From Candidatus Kapaibacterium sp. (GTDB lineage: Bacteria > Bacteroidota > Ignavibacteria > Kapaibacteriales > NICIL-2), in assembly GCA_025055755.1 (NCBI GenBank), contig JANWWF010000001.1, positions 414,670 to 478,669 of the forward strand: a stretch of 64,000 bases of DNA, written 5' to 3'. Every line of letters starts with the position of its first letter. The stretch's first letter is position 1. The notes beneath the pieces were generated by a model that saw only the letters and a program-made list of their open reading frames with translations, searched no databases and had not been told where the DNA came from. The translations under genes were made by a program, and so were the position numbers. Shown here piece after piece: positions 42,528 to 50,098 of the stretch.

Positions 42528-43905
42528 TGAGCGTGGGAGAGTTTGACATCATAAGCCGATGACGGATAAAGCGAAGAATTGATTCAACCTGCTCGTCGAT
42601 GGTAAGAGCGGTTGTATCAACAACAAGTGCATCCTCCGCTTTGCGGAGAGGATTATACTGTCGTGTCGAATCGAGCATGTCGCGCTGTTGGAGCTGTTGC
42701 TTCACTTGCTCGAAAGTTAACGTCGGATTGCTTTGGTGAAGTTCCGCCAGTCGCCGCTGCGCTCGAACGTCCAAATCTGCTGTCATGAATACTTTCACGT
42801 CTGCGTCAGGGAAAACAGCCGTCCCAATGTCGCGTCCATCCATGACAATACCACCGTGCTGCCCAAGCTGTTGCTGAATCCGTACCATCGCATCGCGCAC
42901 TGACGGATATGAGCTCACCTGACTGACGAGGGCTGTTACATCTGGCTGGCGAATCCGCTCAGTAACATCTCTTCCATCAAGGTATGTACGCTGGCTGCCT
43001 CCCTCATTCCGCAACTCAATACGGACACGTTCCGCCAGTGCAGCCAGAGCGTCGTTGGTAAGAGGAATTTGCTGTTCCAGGGCAGCAAGGGTCAAGGCAC
43101 GGTACATCGCTCCTGTGTCAATGTAGGTATAGCCGAGACGTTCGGCAAGGAGGCGGGCAGTTGTGGTTTTGCCCGATCCAGCTGGTCCATCAATTGCAAT
43201 AATCAAGCGCCGTTCCATCACAGAGGTCGTAACAATACGGCGCAAACTTACAGCTCCTTCACCCAGATGGCGCACACACTCTGTTGGGCGAAACTCGAGT
43301 AGCTTTTCGTATGAATACGGACCAGTAGCTACTGCTATTGAACGAAGCCCATGCACTCGTGCAGCGATCACATCATTCGGGGTATCTCCTACAACAACAG
43401 CAGTGATGTGATCACGGCTACGCCCGAGATACTGCTGAGCCCATTGCAGCGCTCGAGCAGGTATAAGCAACCGCTCAACCGCATCGCAACCGAAGAAACC
43501 CGTTGTAAAGTAACCTTCAAGCTCTACTGCACGTAGTTTATGCCAGCCGCATCGCCTTTCGTTACCAGAAAGGACCGCCAAATGCATTCCATAATCTCGA
43601 GCAAAGCGAAGAAATTCAAGCGCTTCTGTGTACAGAGTGATAGCCGATGGCTCGATAAGGTACTCTCCGTGTTTGGCAAGCGCATCAAAAAATTGTTGAC
43701 GTATCTCCCACGCTACTTTTGAACTGCCAAGAAGTTGGGACAGGATTTGGAAATCCGTTTTTCCTGCCGCTGTATCAAGTCGCTCCCATGGTACAGAACC
43801 GCCAACTACTTCCTCCCATGCATTCGACCAAACCTGTCGAGTAACTTTACGATCCACACGTAGAAGTGTGCCGTCAATGTCAACAAGTAGTAGCACTGTG
43901 TTCAT
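42508..43905 (-). CDS. cmk: HAD phosphatase-CMP kinase fusion protein
   Basis: A single uninterrupted frame of 465 codons. Residues 1-~213 are a HAD-superfamily phosphatase (motif I 'DIDGT' 9-13, motif II Ser 'LSGNERR' ~112-118, motif IV 'GDTPND' 173-178); residues ~231-465 are cytidylate kinase (P-loop 'GPAGSGKT' 240-247, 'IDTGAMYRALT', 'DGRDIGTAVFPDADVKVF', 'LAELHQSNP', 'RDMLDSTR'). The junction is short and in frame with no stop, frameshift or second promoter seen. Internal starts inside the linker (TTG at codon 221 after AAGGAG, and ATG at 43218) could also release a stand-alone kinase of normal size. CMP kinase is expected to phosphorylate CMP and dCMP; the HAD substrate is unknown. ATG 43905 overlaps pnuC by 26 bp; 43935 is a less likely start. 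Confidence 0.85.
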   Translation of the reverse strand: MNTVLLLVDIDGTLLRVDRKVTRQVWSNAWEEVVGGSVPWERLDTAAGKTDFQILSQLLGSSKVAWEIRQQFFDALAKHGEYLIEPSAITLYTEALEFLRFARDYGMHLAVLSGNERRCGWHKLRAVELEGYFTTGFFGCDAVERLLIPARALQWAQQYLGRSRDHITAVVVGDTPNDVIAARVHGLRSIAVATGPYSYEKLLEFRPTECVRHLGEGAVSLRRIVTTSVMERRLIIAIDGPAGSGKTTTARLLAERLGYTYIDTGAMYRALTLAALEQQIPLTNDALAALAERVRIELRNEGGSQRTYLDGRDVTERIRQPDVTALVSQVSSYPSVRDAMVRIQQQLGQHGGIVMDGRDIGTAVFPDADVKVFMTADLDVRAQRRLAELHQSNPTLTFEQVKQQLQQRDMLDSTRQYNPLRKAEDALVVDTTALTIDEQVESILRFIRHRLMMSNSPTLSDARHN

Positions 43906-44458
43906 TCGTCGTTTCGTTCCACAGGAGCCATCCACGCCATGCCATTAGGACGAAAAGAGCGTACAGAAAGGTGTAGAGATAAAGCGCACGTGACCAGTAC
44001 ACCAGCGCATAAGCAGTATCAATGCCTATCCACAAGAGCCAATTTTCTGCATATCGTTGCGCTTGCATCCAGGTAGCAATAAGACTTGCCGTTGCCAGCG
44101 TCGCATCAATTTCAGGAAGTGCAGCATCGGTCCAATAAATAAGCACAGTTGCCCACACGACACTCCCGAAAAGCCATATACCGCATAACTTACCCCATAA
44201 GGACCACTTCTGAATTCTCTTTGCGGGGGATACTTTTGTTTCTTGGGGATGTTTCCACCATCGCCAAAATCCATAGCATCCCAACACAAAGTATATGCCT
44301 TGCAACACCATATCTGCATATAGTCGAGCCGTGTAAAATGACACCGCCTGAAGTGTAACCCCTATATTACCCGCTATCCATGAAAGGATATTTCGGCGTA
44401 TCATGAGCAATACGTACGCAATTCCAAGCGCTGTCGCGAGCCATTCAACAATTGTCAT
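43880..44458 (-). CDS. pnuC: Nicotinamide mononucleotide/riboside transporter PnuC
   Basis: A 192-residue membrane protein with about seven transmembrane segments; 'ILSWIAGNIGVTLQAVSFYTARLYADMVLQGIYFVLGCYGFWRW' region is the PnuC core (W and N residues around 'GCYGFWRWW'), and 'AENWLLWIGIDTAYALVYW' is a second hallmark. It imports nicotinamide riboside or NMN. It lies 148 bp downstream of cinA, whose C-terminal domain is an NMN deamidase in many bacteria, and both may serve NAD salvage. No TPP, NAD or other known riboswitch could be matched to the leader. Confidence 0.88.
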   Translation of the reverse strand: MTIVEWLATALGIAYVLLMIRRNILSWIAGNIGVTLQAVSFYTARLYADMVLQGIYFVLGCYGFWRWWKHPQETKVSPAKRIQKWSLWGKLCGIWLFGSVVWATVLIYWTDAALPEIDATLATASLIATWMQAQRYAENWLLWIGIDTAYALVYWSRALYLYTFLYALFVLMAWRGWLLWNETTNEHSATTC

Positions 44459-44606
44459 AAATCCTTTCCTTGCCCATAGGTGACAGACTTCACTCTGATG
44501 TGAGGTGCGGATAGCAGGCTTCCTTCCACTGGTAAATTTCCTTCGATGATGGGTACAGGTGTTTAGTCCAGACTACTCACTACATGCTGGTATGATTCCC
44601 CTTCCA
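44459..44606 (-). other. 148 bp non-coding leader between cinA and pnuC
   Basis: No coding frame and no TAnnTTTG element on the minus strand were found. The RNA would carry a small hairpin CAGA-GTGAAG-TCTG and an AAGGAAAGG Shine-Dalgarno-like run before the pnuC ATG. I did not recognise a TPP 'CTGAGA' motif or other riboswitch core, so regulation is unassigned. Confidence 0.35.
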
Positions 44607-45872
44607 TCAATCACTTTGCAACCGCTCCAATACCATGAGAATGGCAGCTGCACATGCCCGTGTACGATTGGTCTGCCGGTCAGTGGTAAAGAGAAACTTG
44701 CGAGCTTGGACACCGTGCCTATCAGCAACAGCAATCCACACTGTCCCAACAGGCTTTTCCACTGTGCCTCCGCCTGGACCTGCAACCCCTGAGATTGCAA
44801 CTGCAATATCACTACCATACGCAGCGCGGATGTACCGCGATAGCTCCTCCACTGTTTGTTGACTCACTGCACCATATGTACTGAGTGTTTCGGGACGAAC
44901 ACCCCCAAAGTGAATCTTTACAGCATCGGAATAGCAGATAAGACCACCCAAGAAATACGCCGAACTACCAGGTACTGATGTAATTTCAGCCCCCAGCATT
45001 CCACCAGTGCATGATTCTGCAACGGCAAGAGTTTTTTGCTGCTCAATACAGCGTCGTTGGAGGACTTCAACTAAGCGTTCGTTTCGGTCGCTGAGCAAAG
45101 AGGTGCCAAGAAGTGGCGTTAGTAGGGCAGTTGCATGATCGAGGGTTTTCTCTACCGAATCAACATTACCGCGCGCGCGAAGCCGAAGCCGGACCGTCAT
45201 TGCACCGGGTAAAAATGCAATATCCACCTCTGCAGGAAGCTGGGAACGAATTGGTTCTATACGATCAGCTAATTCCGACTCTGGCACACCTGCGGTAAGA
45301 AGCACACGCTCACGCACCACGGAGTAGCCACCTGTTCCAATCTGCTCCGTAAGCCATGGAATAACGCTTTCTGTCATGATCGCTTCCATTTCGCGCGGAA
45401 CCCCGGGCAACACAACCACCGATGCCCCCTCTCTCCGAGCAAACAGCAGTCCAGGTGCAGTTCCAACTCGGTTCGGTAATACCCGTGCACTTGAAGGAAC
45501 AAGTGCCTGCTTCCGTAAGCGTTCGGTCATGTTTCGCCCCCGGGCAGCTGCATATTGATGAAGATATTCCAGCGTTGAAATATCTTCGACAAGTTCATCT
45601 CCGAAAAATTCCGCCAGTGCTGCCACGGTCAAGTCGTCGTGAGTTGGTCCTAATCCCCCGGTTGTGATAATTAGCTCGACTGATGGATTGAGAGAGGTAA
45701 GAGTTGCAGTAATAGCTGACACGCTATCAGGTATTGTGCGCTGCTCAACTACATGGGCACCAAGACGTGTACACTGGGTAGCAATCCACTGTGCATTCGT
45801 ATTGAGCGTATCACCGTTGAGAACTTCATCGCCTATCGAGACAATTGCAACACGGTAGCTATGCATATGCAT
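44607..45872 (-). CDS. cinA: CinA family protein / NMN deamidase (PncC) fusion
   Basis: A 421-residue protein with an N-terminal MoCF-type domain ('IVSIGDEVLNGDTLNTNAQWIA', 'IITTGGLGPTHDDLTVAALAEFF', 'VVVLPGVPREMEAIM') and a C-terminal CinA domain (~255-415: 'VAESCTGGMLGAEITSVPGSSAYFLGG' region, 'AISGVAGPGGGTVEKPVGTVWIA'). The N-domain has ADP-ribose pyrophosphatase-like activity and the C-domain converts NMN to NaMN in characterised homologues. With pnuC next to it, NAD salvage is the simplest role; 'competence' naming is historical. rpsA's terminator lies just upstream. Confidence 0.92.
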   Translation of the reverse strand: MHMHSYRVAIVSIGDEVLNGDTLNTNAQWIATQCTRLGAHVVEQRTIPDSVSAITATLTSLNPSVELIITTGGLGPTHDDLTVAALAEFFGDELVEDISTLEYLHQYAAARGRNMTERLRKQALVPSSARVLPNRVGTAPGLLFARREGASVVVLPGVPREMEAIMTESVIPWLTEQIGTGGYSVVRERVLLTAGVPESELADRIEPIRSQLPAEVDIAFLPGAMTVRLRLRARGNVDSVEKTLDHATALLTPLLGTSLLSDRNERLVEVLQRRCIEQQKTLAVAESCTGGMLGAEITSVPGSSAYFLGGLICYSDAVKIHFGGVRPETLSTYGAVSQQTVEELSRYIRAAYGSDIAVAISGVAGPGGGTVEKPVGTVWIAVADRHGVQARKFLFTTDRQTNRTRACAAAILMVLERLQSD

Positions 45873-45881
45873 CAGAGAAAC

Positions 45882-45915
45882 AAAAAAACCCGACGCGAAA
45901 TTAGGTGCGTCGGGT
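45882..45915 (-). terminator. Intrinsic terminator of rpsA
   Basis: On the minus strand an ACCCGACGC/GCGTCGGGT stem (9 bp) with a 10-nt loop is followed at once by seven T residues (45888-45882). It lies 33 bp after the rpsA stop and before cinA, so it separates rpsA from the cinA-pnuC-cmk-ispH run. Confidence 0.85.
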
Positions 45916-45947
45916 GTTGCGAAGTTTGTGTTTGCGATTAGTTAGGG

Positions 45948-48041
45948 TTAGGAAGTCAATCCGTCTCGACCTTCCTCCGCAGTTGTTTCATCTGCTGGAG
46001 GGGAAGACAGCTCAACGCCTGGTTGTGAAGTTTCTTGGAGTGCTGGTTCGACACTATTTTGTACCGAAGTGGCACTGGGCGAGTCTTGACCAATCTGCTG
46101 TTCTGCGGGACTACTTACTTGGTCAGACGAAGCAGCCTCAACGACGGGGACATTAACATCGACAGTTGGTATAGCCGCTTCGACCGATGGTATAGTTGGC
46201 GAGCCAGCATTAGGCAAACTACTTAGCGTATCGGGGGAAACAAATGCGTATTGATCTGCCCCTGGAACAGGGTGTGCTTCGTTATATTGACGAATTGCAT
46301 CCTCTCCTTTCTCCCGTAATGCATCTACTGCAGAGAGAACAATGCGTTTATCCTCGTCATGGAACTCGATGATTTTCAATGGCAATACATCGCCAATCGC
46401 AAAGTAATCAGCGATTGTTTTAACTGGGGCAAACGACAGATGCGAAGCTGGCACAAATCCCTCGACCCCCTCCGGCAATTCAACGATAACGCCCTTGTCA
46501 ACAATGCGGATGATTTTCCCTTCTGTTAATACGCCTGGCTTGAAACGGTCAGCATAGACCTCCCACGGGTTTTCTGTAACCTGCTTGTGCCCCAGAGATA
46601 TACGCCGCTGTTCGGAATCTATCCCAAGAACGACCACATCGAGTGGATCGCCGCGCTTGACTAATTCGCCAGGGTGACGAATCTTCTTAGTCCACGACAG
46701 ATCGCTGATATGCACCAACCCTTCCACTCCTGGTTCCAGCTCAACAAAGACACCATAGTTAGTAATGTTACGGACAATGCCCCTGTGAATAGAGCCAACA
46801 GAATACTTCTTGATAATCTCATTCCATGGATCCGGCTGTAGCTGTTTTATACCGAGTGCGAGCCTACGATTTTCTCTGTCAATACTCAGTACAACCGCCT
46901 CAATTTCTTGTCCGAGAGACACCAGCTGCGATGGGTGCTTAATATGCTGTGTCCAGGACATCTCGCTTATGTGAATAAGCCCCTCAATACCTCTTTCGAT
47001 TTCGACAAATGCGCCATACTCCGTGATGCTCACCACACGTCCGCGAACCTTTGTGCCAGGCTGGTATTTATCGCCGATACGCTCCCATGGATGCGGAGTA
47101 AGTTGTTTCATACCGAGGGAAATACGCTTTTTCGCCTCATCGAAATCAAGCACGACAACTTTCACCTTCTCATCAAGACTCACTACCTCAGAAGGATGAT
47201 TGACTCGTCCCCATGACAAATCGGTAATGTGCACAAGACCGTCAACACCTCCAAGATCAATAAAGACACCAAAGTCTGCAATGGCTTTCACGTGTCCTTC
47301 AAGTACCAGTCCCCGTTCCAACATGTCAAGAATACGTTGGCGCTGCTCCTGAATCTGTTCCTCCAGCAACACTTTATGACTTACGACAACATTTTCACTT
47401 GGGTCGTTGACCTTTACAACCCGAACATCAAGCGTCTTTCCTATCCAAGCATCGAAATCCCGCACTGGACGCATGTCAACCTGTGAGCCCGGCAAAAATG
47501 CCTCGATGCCTAGAAGGTCAACGACGAATCCCCCCTTGATACGCCGGAGGATACGGACGTTGACAACCTCTTGTTTTTCATAAAGCTCCACTATCTGTTG
47601 CCAGGTCTTCATGAAATCTGCACGGCGGCGGGACAGCACCAGTCGCCCTTGACTGTCTTCTAAGCGATCGACAAATACATCTATTTCATCTCCAACCTTA
47701 AGTGTTTCAGCGGCTTCGCTAAACTCGGCTCGCGGTATAACCCCTAAGGACTTAAATCCAACATCCACCCAGATTTCATCCTTGGTAATCGCGGTTATCT
47801 TGCCATGAACCATTTCATCTTGCTTAATCTGGCGAGTTCGTTGCTCGATTAGCTGCCCAAATTGGGCATCATCTATCGGTGGCAACGGCACATCACCCTC
47901 TAATACTGCTGCAATGACAGACTTTGAAATACGACGCCCCGGAGCAATCCCCTTCAGCTCCTCACCTGTTGTTGCAGCAGTATTTTCCATCGGTGGTGCA
48001 ATATCTTGTCCAGCCATAGCAATATCGGTAGTTTCAGTCAT
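45948..48041 (-). CDS. rpsA: 30S ribosomal protein S1
   Basis: A 697-residue protein with six S1 (OB-fold) domains between about residues 80 and 600; typical repeats are 'FGVFIDLGGVDGLVHITDLSW', 'YGAFVEIERGIEGLIHISEMSW', 'YGVFVELEPGVEGLVHISDLSW' (each shortened here), 'GVIVELPEGVEGFVPASHLSF'. S1 recruits mRNA to the small subunit. The N-terminal ~60 residues and ~110-residue acidic, Ser/Pro/Val-rich tail are lineage extensions. The start 48041 has AAAGGAG 6 bp upstream; ATG 48047 and 48095 are less likely. A TAnnTTTG box lies ~96 bp upstream. Confidence 0.95.
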   Translation of the reverse strand: MTETTDIAMAGQDIAPPMENTAATTGEELKGIAPGRRISKSVIAAVLEGDVPLPPIDDAQFGQLIEQRTRQIKQDEMVHGKITAITKDEIWVDVGFKSLGVIPRAEFSEAAETLKVGDEIDVFVDRLEDSQGRLVLSRRRADFMKTWQQIVELYEKQEVVNVRILRRIKGGFVVDLLGIEAFLPGSQVDMRPVRDFDAWIGKTLDVRVVKVNDPSENVVVSHKVLLEEQIQEQRQRILDMLERGLVLEGHVKAIADFGVFIDLGGVDGLVHITDLSWGRVNHPSEVVSLDEKVKVVVLDFDEAKKRISLGMKQLTPHPWERIGDKYQPGTKVRGRVVSITEYGAFVEIERGIEGLIHISEMSWTQHIKHPSQLVSLGQEIEAVVLSIDRENRRLALGIKQLQPDPWNEIIKKYSVGSIHRGIVRNITNYGVFVELEPGVEGLVHISDLSWTKKIRHPGELVKRGDPLDVVVLGIDSEQRRISLGHKQVTENPWEVYADRFKPGVLTEGKIIRIVDKGVIVELPEGVEGFVPASHLSFAPVKTIADYFAIGDVLPLKIIEFHDEDKRIVLSAVDALREKGEDAIRQYNEAHPVPGADQYAFVSPDTLSSLPNAGSPTIPSVEAAIPTVDVNVPVVEAASSDQVSSPAEQQIGQDSPSATSVQNSVEPALQETSQPGVELSSPPADETTAEEGRDGLTS

Positions 48042-48130
48042 GCACATCTCCTTTGGTGCACTTATACAGCACCGCACCAACTGTACAACGTGCACCTAAA
48101 ATAGGTGAAACAATACCTTGTGCGGTTGCA
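48042..48130 (-). promoter_or_regulatory. rpsA 5' leader with mutually exclusive helices
   Basis: The ~89-nt leader (minus strand) can form either P1 (CACCTA/TAGGTG, 48107-48093) plus P3 (TTGGTGC/GCACCAA, 48080-48074 with 48059-48053), or P2 (GGTGCAC/GTGCACC, 48096-48090 with 48061-48055). P2 competes with both. P3 ends at the Shine-Dalgarno (48048-48054), which suggests translational control of S1; structure is inferred from complementarity only. Confidence 0.5.
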
Positions 48131-48136
48131 AGCGTG

Positions 48137-48144
48137 CAAAAATA
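48137..48144 (-). promoter_or_regulatory. TAnnTTTG-type -7 element of rpsA
   Basis: Minus-strand TATTTTTG. An inverted-repeat partner, TATTTTTA on the plus strand at 48155-48162, faces the divergent LptF/G gene, so the region looks like a back-to-back promoter pair. Confidence 0.5.
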
Positions 48145-48189
48145 CGATTGCACTGTATTTTTATGTACAAGCTACTCCCAGAGTACAGG

Positions 48190-49278
48190 ATGCGCATCTT
48201 AGATCGTTATATTCTCCGCGGTTTTGTGGTTAGCATGGCGTTTGCTTTGCTTGCATTTTCTCTGGTATTTATTGTTGTTAACTTGATTGAGAGCTTAGAT
48301 AAGTTTATTGATCGGCAAGCAGATGCAGCTACGGTGATTTTGTATTACTTTTACTACCTACCCGAAATTTTTAAGCTCTTAGTACCGATTACTGTTTTGG
48401 TTTCTGCACTTTTTGTTGTCGGGAAAATGACTGATAACTACGAAACAACTGCAATGAAAAGTGCAGGGGTAAGTCTGTATCGTTCACTATTGCCTCTGGT
48501 AATCTTAAGTGGTTGTATTGCCACTGCCCACTTGTACTTTAATGGCTGGATTGTCCCACGGGCGCTCAGCAAAAAATTTGCAATTGAGCGCCAATACTTT
48601 GGTAGGAATGTTGGAGGTATCCAAGAACAACTATACGGACTGTATTTACGCGACACTCCTACTCGTGTAGTGACAATCGGCTTTTATGATGTACGAGCAC
48701 AATCAGGTACAGACATTACCATAGAGGAGTACACCGATCCACTGCTCCCCCGAACATATCGCTATGTGCAGGCGCAACACTTTGGATGGGACTCGGTGCA
48801 ACAATGCTGGATGGGTAGGGACTGCATCGTCCGCACCATTACCGCTGAAAAGGTAGTATCAAGCTACCATCCCCAACTACCGTTAGCACTTTCAACGAGC
48901 CATCAGCAGCTTGCCACCCTGCAGCGCTCGCTCGAGGAAATGACCTTCCCCGAACGAAGTACCTATATTACTTTTCTTCAAAATGGTGGTCGCAATACGC
49001 GACAACTCGATATTGCCCAAGCAGGGGACTATGCATTTCCATTTGCAAACATTATTGTCATACTGATTGCTGTACCGTTTGCGTGGGTAAAAAAGCGTAG
49101 TGGTTTGGCTGCAAACATTGCCGCGGCAATGTCTATAACTTTTCTTTATCTTGTCTTGACAAAAGTGAGCCAGGCAGTTGGAAGCGGAGCACCTTTAGCT
49201 CCAGCCTTGGTAGGATGGAGTGCAAACATCGTGTTCCTCATCGTCGGGATTATCATCCTTGCTCGAACACCAACATAA
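48190..49278 (+). CDS. LptF/LptG family permease (LPS transport)
   Basis: A 362-residue protein with two N-terminal transmembrane segments ('RYILRGFVVSMAFALLAFSLVFIVV', 'KLLVPITVLVSALFVVGKM') and 'NYETTAMKSAGVSLYRSLLPL', a ~170-residue periplasmic beta-jellyroll, then C-terminal TMs from 'AFPFANIIVILIAVPFAWVKKRSGLAANIA'. It is a subunit of the LptB2FG exporter of lipopolysaccharide to the outer membrane. ATG 48190 gives the family start 'MRILDRYI'; ATG 48163 would add nine residues. The GldL-like gene begins 10 bp after its stop. Confidence 0.88.
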   Translation: MRILDRYILRGFVVSMAFALLAFSLVFIVVNLIESLDKFIDRQADAATVILYYFYYLPEIFKLLVPITVLVSALFVVGKMTDNYETTAMKSAGVSLYRSLLPLVILSGCIATAHLYFNGWIVPRALSKKFAIERQYFGRNVGGIQEQLYGLYLRDTPTRVVTIGFYDVRAQSGTDITIEEYTDPLLPRTYRYVQAQHFGWDSVQQCWMGRDCIVRTITAEKVVSSYHPQLPLALSTSHQQLATLQRSLEEMTFPERSTYITFLQNGGRNTRQLDIAQAGDYAFPFANIIVILIAVPFAWVKKRSGLAANIAAAMSITFLYLVLTKVSQAVGSGAPLAPALVGWSANIVFLIVGIIILARTPT

Positions 49279-49288
49279 TGTCCGGCCA

Positions 49289-50098
49289 ATGGCAGAAATT
49301 GCTTCTCTTGCTACGGCGGAAGGTCGCGAATATTTCCGCAGTCTGTACATGATCCTGCGCTACGAACAACAACGCGGAGCGTGGGAAACCTTGCGTCTGC
49401 TCTGGCTGATTGCCACGCGCGAGCGTTCACTTCAGTCTTATGGGCTTGATGTTACAATACGTCACCGTTTAGGCATTACGGCAGGAACACGCCTATGGCT
49501 CGAGGAAATCGTTAGCCGTTATTACTATTCGACGGTGCTATCATTTGTGTACGGAGGGGCAGCAATATTGTTGGTCGTTGTGGGAATGCGTCGATTCTCG
49601 GCCGGCATAAGCGATACGATCGTGCTATTGAGCATTGGGCTGGAAGCACTTTTGCTTTTGGTTCTCTTCATAGTATTATTCGTTACACCCGGCGAGGATC
49701 CCTCTGCCCCTGTTACAGAAAAACTCGAAGAAATTGTCCGCGAAATTGGGGAAATCAGCCGCGAGCATGCAGCCAGCACAACGGCTCTCGAAGAAGCAGT
49801 ACGGCAGTTAAGAGTGCTCACCCAAGAAATCAACAAATTGTCCGATTCTACCGCTCAAGCTGTTGCAGTAGCAACCCAAGCAGTTTCCCCTGCACCAGAA
49901 ACAATTCAACGCATATCCCAAGTTAGCCAGGCACTCGATAACCTGCGACAGAGCATCGAGCATTTGACCGCTGCCGCTCGCGCTCTTGAGCGTGAGAATA
50001 TCTCGGCAGCGGTTCGCACAGAACTTGAGAAACTACTTTCTCTCCGAGTAGAAAGTATTACAAATCCACCACGCAATGACACAACGACGGGGAATTGA
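49289..50098 (+). CDS. GldL-like inner membrane protein with cytoplasmic coiled coil
   Basis: A 269-residue protein. After an unusual ~90-residue N-terminal extension come two transmembrane helices: 'VLSFVYGGAAILLVVVGM' and 'IVLLSIGLEALLLLVLFIVLFV', then a coiled coil ('KLEEIVREIGEISREHAASTTALEEAVRQLRVL' ... 'QALDNLRQSIEHLTAAARALE', quoted in part). GldL of the T9SS motor has the same two-helix plus coiled-coil plan with a 'FVYGxGAAxVIxGA' first helix and a Glu-containing second helix ('GLxxEAL'); here 'GLEALLL' retains a Glu. Called GldL-like by architecture, with low sequence identity expected. It overlaps the next gene by 23 bp. Confidence 0.5.
   Translation: MAEIASLATAEGREYFRSLYMILRYEQQRGAWETLRLLWLIATRERSLQSYGLDVTIRHRLGITAGTRLWLEEIVSRYYYSTVLSFVYGGAAILLVVVGMRRFSAGISDTIVLLSIGLEALLLLVLFIVLFVTPGEDPSAPVTEKLEEIVREIGEISREHAASTTALEEAVRQLRVLTQEINKLSDSTAQAVAVATQAVSPAPETIQRISQVSQALDNLRQSIEHLTAAARALERENISAAVRTELEKLLSLRVESITNPPRNDTTTGN

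Noticed and set aside
43200-43260. A frameshift or lost stop explaining the HAD-Cmk fusion
   Set aside because: The frame is continuous with plausible residues through the linker and both domains are intact; no sign of an indel in the sequence itself, so it is reported as a fusion.
44459-44606. A riboswitch (TPP, NAD or other) before pnuC
   Set aside because: No CTGAGA/TPP core, cobalamin B12 box or other motif could be matched; only a small hairpin is visible.
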